Shown here piece after piece: positions 42,852-50,746 of a stretch of 64,000 bases of DNA (positions are counted from its first letter, which is position 1; the number at the start of each line of letters is the position of its first letter). The DNA is from Mycobacteroides chelonae (GTDB taxonomy: Bacteria > Actinomycetota > Actinomycetes > Mycobacteriales > Mycobacteriaceae): the NCBI RefSeq assembly GCF_016767715.1, contig NZ_CP050145.1, positions 4,030,001 through 4,094,000 of the forward strand. The letters run 5' to 3'. The translations under genes were made by a program, and so were the position numbers. The notes beneath the pieces were generated by a model. That model ran no database searches. It had not been told where the DNA came from and saw nothing but the letters and a program-made list of their open reading frames with translations.

Positions 42852-43772
42852 ATGACCCAAGACGACGGGCAGACCGCCAGTCCCTTTGACCCGACTCGCT
42901 GGCAGCCGGTGGCGGGATTCGAGGATCTGACCGACATCACCTATCACCGGCACGTCAGCCAAGGGACCGTCCGGATCGCGTTCGACCGGCCCGAGGTGCG
43001 CAATGCCTTCCGGCCGCACACCGTCGATGAGCTCTACCGAACCCTGGACCACGCCCGGATGACCTCCGATGTCGGGGCGGTGCTTCTCACCGGGAACGGC
43101 CCCAGCCCCAAGGACGGCGGCTGGGCATTCTGCTCCGGCGGCGATCAGCGCATCCGGGGCCGCACCGGCTACCAGTACGCCGGAGGCGAGACCGCCGAGA
43201 CTGTGGACCCGGGCCGGGCGGGCCGCCTGCATATTCTGGAGGTGCAGCGCCTCATCCGCTTTATGCCAAAGGTGGTGATCGCCTTGGTGAATGGGTGGGC
43301 CGCCGGTGGTGGACACAGCCTGCACGTGGTGTGCGACCTGACCTTGGCCAGCCGCGAACACGCGCGCTTCAAGCAGACCGACGCCGATGTGGGCAGCTTC
43401 GACGGTGGCTACGGCAGCGCCTACCTGGCCAAGATGGTCGGGCAGAAATTCGCCCGTGAGATCTTCTTCCTGGGCCGCCCCTACACGGCCGAACAGATGC
43501 ATCACATGGGCGCCGTCAACGAGGTCGTTGACCACGAACACCTGGAGACGGTCGCGCTGGAGTGGACCGCCGCCATCAACGAGAAGTCGCCCCAGGCACA
43601 ACGAATGCTCAAGTACGCCTTCAACCTCACCGATGACGGGCTGGTCGGGCAGCAGCTGTTCGCCGGTGAGGCAACACGATTGGCCTACATGACCGATGAG
43701 GCCGTCGAGGGCCGTGACTCATTCCTGGAGAAGCGCAAGCCGGACTGGTCGCCCTACCCCTGGCACTACTAA
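42852..43772 (+). CDS. menB: 1,4-Dihydroxy-2-naphthoyl-CoA synthase
   Basis: 306 residues of the crotonase fold. VRIAFDRPEVRNAFRPHTVDEL, GGWAFCSGGDQRIRG (oxyanion-hole region), ALVNGWAAGGGHSLHVVCDLTLAS and FKQTDADVGSFDGGYGSAYLAK with the conserved Asp and Gly. Cyclises o-succinylbenzoyl-CoA to DHNA-CoA. Slightly longer N-terminus than in other bacteria, as usual in mycobacteria (Rv0548c). Confidence 0.97.
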   Translation: MTQDDGQTASPFDPTRWQPVAGFEDLTDITYHRHVSQGTVRIAFDRPEVRNAFRPHTVDELYRTLDHARMTSDVGAVLLTGNGPSPKDGGWAFCSGGDQRIRGRTGYQYAGGETAETVDPGRAGRLHILEVQRLIRFMPKVVIALVNGWAAGGGHSLHVVCDLTLASREHARFKQTDADVGSFDGGYGSAYLAKMVGQKFAREIFFLGRPYTAEQMHHMGAVNEVVDHEHLETVALEWTAAINEKSPQAQRMLKYAFNLTDDGLVGQQLFAGEATRLAYMTDEAVEGRDSFLEKRKPDWSPYPWHY

Positions 43773-43787
43773 GACCCAAGCGCCCGC

Positions 43788-44321
43788 TCAGCACGGATTG
43801 GGCCTGCAGCGACCGCCCGACGACGGCGCGGCGACCGTGACAGTCGTCGTGGATGTGACCGTCGTGGGGACGGTGACGGTCGTCGTACTGGTGATCGTGG
43901 TCGGCACGATTTCCGTGGTTGTCTCGGTGGTGGTCAATGTCTCCGTCACGGTCGTGGTCGACGTCGACGTTACGGTTGCCGTCGAGTGGGAGGTCACCGT
44001 CTCCGTCACCGTCCTGGTCGAGGTACCGGTTTCCGTCGCGGTGACAGTCACCGGTGCCGCCGTTGGTGTGGTGGAGACCGAATTGACTACCGGCGTAGGC
44101 ACATCACTCCCCCCGCCCGCCGACTGGGCGAGCGCGACACGGGTACCCACCGCGCCAGTGCCGATCACGATGGCCACCGCCCCGGCCACCAGATACCACG
44201 TCAAGATCTGGCCTCGCAGCTGTCCGATTCCGGTCGCCACCGATCGGGGAACGTCGACATGTACCGCTCGCCGATCACGCGCGACGGAGCGCAACAGCCC
44301 GCGAACGGCCGGATCACTCAT
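43788..44321 (-). CDS. Single-pass membrane protein with Thr/Val-rich repeat tail
   Basis: 177 residues. A basic cytosolic N-terminus of about 38 residues, one membrane helix (about 40-60, WYLVAGAVAIVIGTGAVG), and an external tail of roughly 100 residues dominated by repeating TVT/TST units, ending in a Cys pair (GRCRPNPC). The tail looks like a stalk, possibly O-mannosylated. The arrangement of a small cytosolic domain plus one helix recalls anti-sigma factors. It overlaps the upstream gene by ATGA, and that gene has sigma-like features. Shares the GAGTA-box promoter at 45041. Confidence 0.75.
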   Translation of the reverse strand: MSDPAVRGLLRSVARDRRAVHVDVPRSVATGIGQLRGQILTWYLVAGAVAIVIGTGAVGTRVALAQSAGGGSDVPTPVVNSVSTTPTAAPVTVTATETGTSTRTVTETVTSHSTATVTSTSTTTVTETLTTTETTTEIVPTTITSTTTVTVPTTVTSTTTVTVAAPSSGGRCRPNPC

Positions 44322-44977
44322 CGGTCCAACCCCCGGGCATAGGCAATCGGTGCGAGAACGCCGTCGGCAACCCGGAGTTCTGCTTGCACCTGCGACGGCG
44401 TCAACCCGAGCATGTCCGAGAGATCATCGATGCCGACGTCGGCGAAGGCGCTGAGCACCGCGGCCACCCGCTGAACCTGCGTCAACTGGGACAACGGGTT
44501 TGGCCCGGCGGCGGGCCGCCCGGTCAGCGTGAGCCGCGAATGCGCCATCAGCGCATGCACAAACCAGCACAACGTGAAGATCTGGATCGACTGATGCACC
44601 GGCCCTCGCCACTTCAGGGTGGCCTGAGCGATGGCGGTTTCCATCAATCGCTTGCCGACGTCTGGGTCATCACACAGCAGGCTCGCGCACTCTTCGAAGA
44701 TCGGCTTCTGGATCTCAAATGTCCGCGCCAGCTCTTCTTCCCGCCGGGTGAGGTCGGCAGTTATCCGTAACCCGGACGGCAGACCGAATTCCACCTGTTT
44801 GATCGCAGGGAACAGCGCCAGCGTCAACGCCAGTAACCCCACAAACCCGAGCACACCCAGCAGCAGAGGGCTGTGGACAAATGGCCCAGCGGCGACCGCG
44901 GCGATCGCGACAGCGACGGGCAGCATGATGCGCGGCTGGAACAGATCCGTCCATCGTCGAGGCTCGGTCTTACACAT
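44318..44977 (-). CDS. Membrane-tethered protein with sigma-factor-like C-terminal region
   Basis: 219 residues from ATG at 44977 (RBS GAGGGG). Two adjacent membrane helices (about 18-35 and 38-57). Residues 85-150 contain LCDDPDVGKRLMETAIAQA then W-x(n)-WFVHALM, reminiscent of sigma region 2. Residues about 165-205, LTQVQRVAAVLSAFADVG followed by IDDLSDMLGLTPSQVQAEL, resemble the region 4 helix-turn-helix. Similarity is by eye and moderate. If correct it is a sigma-like regulator anchored in the membrane, released or activated with its partner 43788-44321. Confidence 0.62.
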   Translation of the reverse strand: MCKTEPRRWTDLFQPRIMLPVAVAIAAVAAGPFVHSPLLLGVLGFVGLLALTLALFPAIKQVEFGLPSGLRITADLTRREEELARTFEIQKPIFEECASLLCDDPDVGKRLMETAIAQATLKWRGPVHQSIQIFTLCWFVHALMAHSRLTLTGRPAAGPNPLSQLTQVQRVAAVLSAFADVGIDDLSDMLGLTPSQVQAELRVADGVLAPIAYARGLDR

Positions 44978-45040
44978 CGCGAACACCCCTCTATGCGAAC
45001 TGAGTGGGGCAATCGTCGCCGCAGCGTCGCGGAGAAGCGC

Positions 45041-45056
45041 GAGTAACCGACTACTC
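45041..45056. promoter_or_regulatory. Inverted-repeat box GAGTA-N6-TACTC (copy 7)
   Basis: GAGTA (45041-45045), ACCGAC, TACTC (45052-45056), 63 bp upstream of the ATG of the sigma-like gene. This is the only copy found outside the first 12 kb and links this two-gene locus to the protease/oxygenase region. Confidence 0.6.
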
Positions 45057-45070
45057 GATTGTGCGGGCGG

Positions 45071-45907
45071 TTACCGCGCCGCGCGCTCCATCCAGAAGTC
45101 GAGTTCGAGGTCCTCTTCGGCGCATTGGCGGTACTTCGAGAAGTCGGTGACACCTGCCTCGGTGAGCACCTCGTCGTCAATGAAGCTGTTTCCGGTTACC
45201 TCACGGCTGGGCTTGATCAGGATCTCGTACGCGGCGTCGGCCATGATCTCGGCCGAGCGGCAGCGGGCCACCAGTTCTGCGCCGAGGATGTTGCGGATTG
45301 CGGCGGTGTCGATCGTGGTGCGCGGCCACAGCGAGTTCGACGCGATGCCGTACTCACGCAGTTCATGAGCCAGCCCGATGGCCACCAAGCTCATGGAGAA
45401 CTTCGAGATGGTGTACGCGGTAGTGGTCTGATCGAACCACTTGGGTTCCAGCGTGATCGGCGGTGACAGGGTCAGGATGTGTGGGTTGTCCGCCTCCTTG
45501 AGAGCGCCGATCGCCGACTTGGACAGTGAGAAGGCGCCCCGCGCGTTGATGTCCTGCATCAGGTCATAGGCCTTCATCGAAATCGATTCCGAGGGAGCCA
45601 GATTCAAGGCGCTGGCATTGTTGACCACAATGTCGATCCCGCCGAACCGCTCGACCGTCTGGGCCACTGCCGAGGCGACCACCTCGTCGTCACGGACATC
45701 GCCGAGAATCGCGAGCGCCTGACCACCGGCGGCCTCGATCTCTTCGGCGGCGGTGTAGATGGTGCCGGGAAGCTTCGGATGCGGCTCGGCCGTCTTCGCC
45801 ATGATCGCGACATTCGCACCGTCACGCGCGGCCCGGAGTGCGATCGCCAGCCCAATGCCGCGGCTGCCTCCCGACATGATGATGGTCTTACCTGCCAGCG
45901 ATCCCAT
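45071..45907 (-). CDS. Short-chain dehydrogenase/reductase (HSDL2-like)
   Basis: 278 residues from ATG at 45907 (AAGGACG upstream). SGGSRGIGLAIALRAARDGANVAIMAKT at the N-terminus, NNASALNL, Ser in ILTLSPPI and Tyr-x3-Lys as YTISK. The EPHPKLPGTIYTAAEEIEAAGG stretch and the PSREVTGNSFIDDEVL tail match the HSDL2-type SDR group. Probably lipid or steroid metabolism. Divergent from another SDR with a palindrome between. Confidence 0.9.
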   Translation of the reverse strand: MGSLAGKTIIMSGGSRGIGLAIALRAARDGANVAIMAKTAEPHPKLPGTIYTAAEEIEAAGGQALAILGDVRDDEVVASAVAQTVERFGGIDIVVNNASALNLAPSESISMKAYDLMQDINARGAFSLSKSAIGALKEADNPHILTLSPPITLEPKWFDQTTTAYTISKFSMSLVAIGLAHELREYGIASNSLWPRTTIDTAAIRNILGAELVARCRSAEIMADAAYEILIKPSREVTGNSFIDDEVLTEAGVTDFSKYRQCAEEDLELDFWMERAAR

Positions 45908-46028
45908 AGCCACGTCCTTGTCGTCATAGGGGATGAGTGAGGCCAGCGTAGGACACCGCCGGTAAGGCATACCTTCGAGACCTAAGTCACCCAGGCCCGG
46001 CATTTCGCACTCATCGCGAGGGGCATAC

Positions 46029-46052
46029 AGTTCTTACTCGTGAGTAAGAACT
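46029..46052. promoter_or_regulatory. Perfect 11-bp inverted repeat, TetR-type operator candidate
   Basis: AGTTCTTACTC (46029-46039), GT, GAGTAAGAACT (46042-46052). It sits in the divergent promoter of two SDR genes and overlaps the GTG start proposed for the plus-strand gene, implying a leaderless start there or a later start. No TetR gene is adjacent. Confidence 0.65.
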
Positions 46053-46924
46053 CGGTGAGCAAGCGACTGAACATCGCCTTTGCGCGCGCCCTGATGCAGC
46101 CTTTCCCCAGCCCATCGCTCATTCGGGCGAAGTTCGACGCAAACTACGGTGTCTCGGTCAAGGACAAGCGCGTCCTCATCACCGGAGCGTCCTCTGGTAT
46201 CGGCGAGGAGGCCGCATACCAATTCGGCAAGCTCGGCGCGAAGGTCATCGTGGTGGCGCGACGCGAAGACCTGCTGAACGAGGTCGCCGCGCGCATCACC
46301 GCCGCCGGCGGCACCGCGGATGCCATCGCATGCGACCTGTCCGACCTGGACGCCATCGACAAGCTGGTGCAGACCGTGAACGAGCGCCACGGCGGCGTCG
46401 ACATCCTGGTCAACAACGCCGGTCGCTCCATCCGGCGTAAAACCTACGAGTCTCTGGACCGCTGGCATGACGCCGAGCGGACCATGCAGCTCAACTACTT
46501 CTCGCCCCTGCGGCTGATCCGCGGGTTCGCACCCGGCATGGTCGAACGTCGCAGCGGCCACATCATCAACGTCGCGACCTGGGGAGTGCTCACGGACGTG
46601 GTGCCGCAGTTCGCGGTGTACAACGCCTCCAAGGCCGCACTCTCGACGGTGAGCCGCATCGTGGATGCCGAATACGGCAAGTACAACGTGCACACCAGCA
46701 CGCTCTACTTCCCCTTGGTGCGTACCCCGATGATCGCGCCGACCGAGGCATACACCAACGCAGCGGCACTGACCTCCGCTGAGGCCGCGGAGTGGATGGT
46801 GCTGGCGGCCCGTACCCGGCCGGTGCGTATCGCCCCGCGAATCTCGGTGATGTCGGCCGCCACCAACGCAGTGGCGCCCAGCCTGGTGACAAAGGTGGCA
46901 ATGTCGGGGCGCGAAACCCTTTAA
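46040..46924 (+). CDS. Short-chain dehydrogenase/reductase (Rv0547c-like)
   Basis: 294 residues from GTG at 46040; GTG at 46055 or ATG at 46094 are alternatives because the first lies within the palindrome. Motifs: ITGASSGIGEEAAYQF, NNAG, VNVATWG (Ser replaced by Ala/Thr in the usual place) and YNASK (Tyr-x3-Lys). C-terminal PVRIAPRISVMSA region. Likely oxidoreductase for a lipid substrate. Position matches Rv0547c. Confidence 0.9.
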   Translation: MSKNSVSKRLNIAFARALMQPFPSPSLIRAKFDANYGVSVKDKRVLITGASSGIGEEAAYQFGKLGAKVIVVARREDLLNEVAARITAAGGTADAIACDLSDLDAIDKLVQTVNERHGGVDILVNNAGRSIRRKTYESLDRWHDAERTMQLNYFSPLRLIRGFAPGMVERRSGHIINVATWGVLTDVVPQFAVYNASKAALSTVSRIVDAEYGKYNVHTSTLYFPLVRTPMIAPTEAYTNAAALTSAEAAEWMVLAARTRPVRIAPRISVMSAATNAVAPSLVTKVAMSGRETL

Positions 46925-46952
46925 TATCCCGGCGCCCGTGATACACACGGGT

Positions 46953-47339
46953 ATGGAGATATTGTCCAGCCGAATTTTGTTGCGGCCTAAGGACTATGAC
47001 GCGACGCTGGCGTTCTACCGGGACACCCTGGGGCTCGCCATCGCACGCGACTACGGAGCCGGCATGGTGTTTTTCGCCGGACAGTCCCTCATCGAGATCG
47101 CCGGGCACGGCCGCGCCGACGGCCCCCTCACCGCATTTCCGGGTGCCCTCTGGCTCCAGGTACGCGACGTGTATGCGACGCAGACCGAGCTGGAGAGCCG
47201 CGGTGCCTCGATAAGCCGTGCCGCACAGCAAGAGCCGTGGGGTTTGCATGAAATGCATGTGGCGGCACCTGACGGTGTCACGCTGATCTTCGTGCAGATC
47301 CCACCGGACCACCCATTACGCAAAGACACCCGGCGGTAG
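46953..47339 (+). CDS. VOC/glyoxalase superfamily protein
   Basis: 128 residues from ATG at 46953 (GTG at 46938 adds five). Beta-alpha-beta3 repeats: ILLRPKDYDATLAFYRDTLGLAI, then MVFFAGQSLIEIAGHG and a second half ending WGLHEMHVAAPDGVTLIFVQI. His and Glu near the strand ends could bind metal. Activity unknown. Matches Rv0546c. The stop codon lies in the loop of the terminator hairpin. Confidence 0.9.
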   Translation: MEILSSRILLRPKDYDATLAFYRDTLGLAIARDYGAGMVFFAGQSLIEIAGHGRADGPLTAFPGALWLQVRDVYATQTELESRGASISRAAQQEPWGLHEMHVAAPDGVTLIFVQIPPDHPLRKDTRR

Positions 47340-47357
47340 CTTCCGCCGGGTGTCTTT
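47322..47357. terminator. Bidirectional terminator hairpin
   Basis: Perfect 15-bp stem AAAGACACCCGGCGG (47322-47336) with CCGCCGGGTGTCTTT (47343-47357), loop TAGCTT. It begins with A's and ends with T's, so it works for both convergent genes. The loop includes the TAG stop of the VOC gene. Confidence 0.85.
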
Positions 47358-47368
47358 GGTTGGTCTCG

Positions 47369-47650
47369 CTACTTCTTGACGAACGGAAAGAAGTCGATGC
47401 CCGTGTGGTGGATGATCGTCGTCCGGGTGATCCACAACAGCGCGAGCACGACAACCGCTCCCACCAAAGTGAAGAGCGCCAGCCCCAGGAACTTCACGGC
47501 CGGGTTGGGTGCGGTGACCGTGCCGTCGTCATTGGCGCCGCCGGCACCCGAGGAGTAGGCGACCAGGCCTGCCGCGAACAACGCGGGCAGACCCGCACCG
47601 AGGACCAACCCAACAACGAGCACCTTGCCGATGGCTTCCAAGTAGTTCAT
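47369..47650 (-). CDS. Small two-helix membrane protein (Rv0544c-like)
   Basis: 93 residues. Hydrophobic segments about 10-33 (VLVVGLVLGAGLPALFAAGLVAY) and 54-74 (FLGLALFTLVGAVVVLALLW) separated by a Gly/Asn/Asp-rich loop, with a basic tail. ATG at 47650 preceded by GGAAT. Directly after pitA on the same strand, 30 bp away, as with Rv0544c-Rv0545c. It may be an accessory to the transporter. Confidence 0.85.
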   Translation of the reverse strand: MNYLEAIGKVLVVGLVLGAGLPALFAAGLVAYSSGAGGANDDGTVTAPNPAVKFLGLALFTLVGAVVVLALLWITRTTIIHHTGIDFFPFVKK

Positions 47651-47680
47651 GGAGGATTCCTTCTTTTCGCTGGGGTTGGG

Positions 47681-48964
47681 TTAGACCGAGGCCGTGTCGT
47701 TGGCGGAGTCCTTCTTCGAGGCATCCTTGCTCTCGCCGGACGCTTCGGTCTTGGCCTCGCGGACATCGGCGGGCACCACCGAGTTGGTGGAGTCGTCCCA
47801 ATCGGCGTTGACGTTGCTCGAGTCGACCTTCTCCTGCTGGGCACGCCACCACATGTAACCGGAGAGCCCGACCAGCAGGGCGAAGATGATCAGGTCGCCG
47901 ACCATCGGCGTGGTGAGATCGCCGACGCCCTTGGAGAGCCAGTAGGACAGCGCGCCGACGATACCGGCGGCGGGCAAGGTGACCAGCCAGGCCAGCACCA
48001 TGCGGCCGGCTACGGCCCAGCGCACCTCGGCACCGGGCTTGCCGACACCACTACCCAGGATGGAACCGGTGGCCACGTGTGTGGTGGACAGGGCCATACC
48101 GGCGGCGCTGGAGCTCAGGATGATCGCGGCCGAGGACGCTTCGGCAGCCAGACCCTGAGGCGATTCGATCTCGACGAGACCCTTGCCCAGGGTCCGGATG
48201 ACACGCCATCCACCGAGGTAGGTCCCGAGGCCGATCGCGATGGCGCAGCTGGCGATGATCCAGAACGGCAGGCCGGTCTCCTTGACGTTTCCGCTCAGGT
48301 GGCCGGTGGTGATGAGCGCCAGCGCGATGACACCCATGGTCTTCTGTGCGTCGTTGGTTCCGTGCGAGAGCGCAACCAGGGAGGCGGTGGCGATCTGGCC
48401 CCAGCGGAAGCCCTCTTCACGACGCTTCTTCACCACGTTGCGGGTGATGCGGTAGACCAGCCAGGTGCCGGCGGCCGCGACCAGACCCGCGATGAGGGGG
48501 GCGGCGAACGCAGGGATGATGACCTTCTGCAGGATGCCGTCCCACTTCACGCCCGAGAGGCCGATGGCGGCGAGGGCGGCACCGATAAGGCCGCCGAAGA
48601 GTGCGTGCGACGAGCTGGACGGAATACCGAAGAGCCAGGTCAGCAGGTTCCACAGGATGCCGCCGATGAGGCCCGCGAAGATGATCGTCAGGCCCATGGA
48701 CGGGGTGATGTTGGGCAGCAGATGACCTGTCTTGCTGTCTTGCACCTTGATAACCGAGGTGGTCACCGTGACGGCGACCTCGACAGAGAGGAAGGCGCCG
48801 ACAAGGTTCAGGACGCCAGCAAGCAGAACCGCGGTCTTGGGCTTGAGCGCACCCGTTGCGATGGACGTCGCCATGGCGTTACCGGTGTCATGAAACCCGT
48901 TGGTGAAGTCGAAGGCCAGTGCCGTTGCGATCAACAGCACCAGAATGATCATGGTTGCGTCCAT
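47681..48964 (-). CDS. pitA: Low-affinity inorganic phosphate transporter
   Basis: 427 residues with ten or more membrane helices and the duplicated PiT signature: FDFTNGFHDTGNAMATSI (N-terminal) and SHGTNDAQKTMGVIAL (second repeat), plus GIPSSSSHAL. Symporter of phosphate with protons, possibly as metal-phosphate. The acidic Ser/Asp/Lys-rich tail of about 50 residues is cytosolic. A possible PHO-box lies 95 bp upstream. Confidence 0.95.
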   Translation of the reverse strand: MDATMIILVLLIATALAFDFTNGFHDTGNAMATSIATGALKPKTAVLLAGVLNLVGAFLSVEVAVTVTTSVIKVQDSKTGHLLPNITPSMGLTIIFAGLIGGILWNLLTWLFGIPSSSSHALFGGLIGAALAAIGLSGVKWDGILQKVIIPAFAAPLIAGLVAAAGTWLVYRITRNVVKKRREEGFRWGQIATASLVALSHGTNDAQKTMGVIALALITTGHLSGNVKETGLPFWIIASCAIAIGLGTYLGGWRVIRTLGKGLVEIESPQGLAAEASSAAIILSSSAAGMALSTTHVATGSILGSGVGKPGAEVRWAVAGRMVLAWLVTLPAAGIVGALSYWLSKGVGDLTTPMVGDLIIFALLVGLSGYMWWRAQQEKVDSSNVNADWDDSTNSVVPADVREAKTEASGESKDASKKDSANDTASV

Positions 48965-49058
48965 GGCGCTAATTCTGGGGTAAAGGCCTTGACTTTGACC
49001 AGCTGATGGACGACCAAGTTTGTGCGCTGACCGGCCAGTTTGATATTTCCCGCAAGGA

Positions 49059-49076
49059 GTTCACATTCCGTTAACC
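49059..49076. promoter_or_regulatory. PHO-box-like direct repeat upstream of pitA
   Basis: GTTCACA-TTCC-GTTAACC: two 7-mers with a 4-nt spacer (11-bp period), close to the actinobacterial PhoP consensus GTTCACC repeats. Located in the 261-bp divergent gap between pitA (start 48964) and the gene at 49226. Otherwise I see no gene in this gap. Confidence 0.4.
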
Positions 49077-49225
49077 TTCCGGGTGCTGACTGTTCGAACT
49101 GCGCGCGGGCCTCCTGGCTGATTGCGGCTAGTTTTGCCTGGCGACAACACCAACCAACAGCACTACGATCCGTACCAAGTCGATACGAAGAGGACGGCCG
49201 CCCGTCCGTACAGGAGTTTGAGGCC

Positions 49226-49567
49226 GTGAACGCATTTCTGAGCAAGATCGTCACCTGGCTTCGGGCGGGATACCCCGAAGGTGTCCCGCCGCCCGACTAT
49301 GTCCCGCTGTTGGCACTGCTCGGCCGCAGGTTGAGCAATGACGAGGTCAAGACCGTGGCCCGCGAACTGATGGCCCGCGGCGACTTCGACAACATCGATA
49401 TCGCCGTACTCATCACCCAGGTCACCGATGAGCTGCCGACCAGCGACGACATCGAGCGCGTCCGCGAGCGACTGGCGAAAAAGGGCTGGCCTCTAGATGA
49501 TCCGCGCGAGCCCGCGGACCATCGTGACGAACCGGGCTCCGGTCAGGCCACCGACCACCCGGCGTGA
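49226..49567 (+). CDS. DUF3349 protein (Rv0543c-like)
   Basis: 113 residues from GTG at 49226 (AGGAG 9 nt upstream). WLRAGYPEGVPPPDYVPLLALLGRRLSNDEVKTVARELM and ITQVTDELPTSDDIERVRERL define the DUF3349 four-helix fold, known in mycobacteria only structurally. Coupled to menE by a GTGA overlap, suggesting a small role in menaquinone enzyme expression or nothing more than operon membership. Confidence 0.9.
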   Translation: MNAFLSKIVTWLRAGYPEGVPPPDYVPLLALLGRRLSNDEVKTVARELMARGDFDNIDIAVLITQVTDELPTSDDIERVRERLAKKGWPLDDPREPADHRDEPGSGQATDHPA

Positions 49568-50712
49568 CCCGGCTACTGCGCGCCCTGCCCGTACCCAGCG
49601 GGCAAACCATGCTCGGCCTGCTCCCGCGCCTGGCAGAACTGCTGGACGGTCGCGGCGACGCAGTGCTGCCCGTACCCGCCGATGACGCCGATCAGGCACA
49701 TTTCCTCGCCTCCGAACTCGCCGCCGACGAACCGATCGCCGAGGATGTCGCGGTGGTGGTGTCAACCTCCGGCACCACCGGAAAACCCAAGGGCGCCATG
49801 CTCACCGGGGATGCGCTGACCGCCAGTGGGGCCGCAACACACGCCCGCCTGGGCGGGACCGGCCAATGGCTGCTGGCGCTGCCACCCCATCACATCGCCG
49901 GAATGCAGGTGCTGCTGCGCAGCATTCAGGCCGGAACCGAGCCGGTGGTCCTCGACGTCTCGACGGGCTTTTCGCTACCCGACTTCGTGCGCGCCGCCGC
50001 CGAGATGACCGGAACTCGTCGATACATCTCCCTGGTGGCAATACAGCTGGTCAAGGCCTTGGAAGACCCCGTCGCGTCCGAGGTGCTCGCATCCTTTGAC
50101 GCGGTCCTGTTGGGCGGTGGTCCGCTACCGGCGCCCGTCGCCATCAGGGCGGCGCAGGCACGCGTCCCGGTGATCCGGACCTACGGCATGAGCGAAACCT
50201 GCGGGGGATGCGTGTACGACGGCGTGGCACTCAGCGGAGTCCAGGTGCGCATCGGAGCGGAGGGCCAGATCAGCCTCGGCGGTGCCACCGTGGCATCGGG
50301 CTACCGAAATATTCTGAACCACAAGGCATTTGCGGAGCCCGGATGGTTCCACACCGATGATTTCGGCGAGCTGCACGATGGCCGGCTGCGGGTGCTGGGT
50401 CGACTGGACGAGGCCATCGGCACCGGCGGCCTCACCGTGGTTCCGCAGGTGGTGGAGGCCGCCCTGGCCACCCACCCGCTGGTCGCCGAATGCGCCGTGT
50501 TCGGTGTGCCCGACGACCGGCTTGGCCAGCGCGTCGCCGTCGCGGTAGTGCCGTCCCCAGCGGGCACCCCGACGCTGGAGGATCTGCGGGCTCATGTCAC
50601 CGCGACACTCGATGACACCGCCGCCCCACGTGAACTGCATCTCCTCGACGAACTACCGCGGCACGGAATCGGGAAACTCGACCGCCGCGCCCTCGTCAAA
50701 CGCTTCTCTTGA
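49564..50712 (+). CDS. menE: o-Succinylbenzoate-CoA ligase
   Basis: 382 residues, shorter than most acyl-CoA ligases, as in mycobacterial MenE. AMP-binding P-loop VVVSTSGTTGKPKGAML, TYGMSETCGG, the Asp in WFHTDDFGEL and the C-terminal Lys in HGIGKLDRRALVK. Activates o-succinylbenzoate with ATP and CoA. GTG start overlapping the previous stop. Confidence 0.95.
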   Translation: MTRLLRALPVPSGQTMLGLLPRLAELLDGRGDAVLPVPADDADQAHFLASELAADEPIAEDVAVVVSTSGTTGKPKGAMLTGDALTASGAATHARLGGTGQWLLALPPHHIAGMQVLLRSIQAGTEPVVLDVSTGFSLPDFVRAAAEMTGTRRYISLVAIQLVKALEDPVASEVLASFDAVLLGGGPLPAPVAIRAAQARVPVIRTYGMSETCGGCVYDGVALSGVQVRIGAEGQISLGGATVASGYRNILNHKAFAEPGWFHTDDFGELHDGRLRVLGRLDEAIGTGGLTVVPQVVEAALATHPLVAECAVFGVPDDRLGQRVAVAVVPSPAGTPTLEDLRAHVTATLDDTAAPRELHLLDELPRHGIGKLDRRALVKRFS

Positions 50713-50739
50713 CCTCAAGCTCACTTGAGTTCATAGCGT
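50709..50739 (+). promoter_or_regulatory. SoxR/MerR-type box in the cupin promoter
   Basis: CCTCAAGCTCACTTGAGT (50713-50730) closely resembles the SoxR box CCTCAAGTTAACTTGAGG. It lies between a -35 TTGACC (50709-50714) and a -10-like TAGCGT (50734-50739) with the 19-bp spacer typical of MerR-regulated promoters. The cupin ATG is at 50747. Confidence 0.6.
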
Positions 50740-50746
50740 TGGTCCC

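Noticed and set aside
47360..49006. A 548-codon plus-strand open frame opposite pitA
   Set aside because: It is antisense to pitA, which has clear PiT motifs. The translation is Gly/Arg/Asp-rich without any fold pattern, as expected from a high-GC shadow frame.
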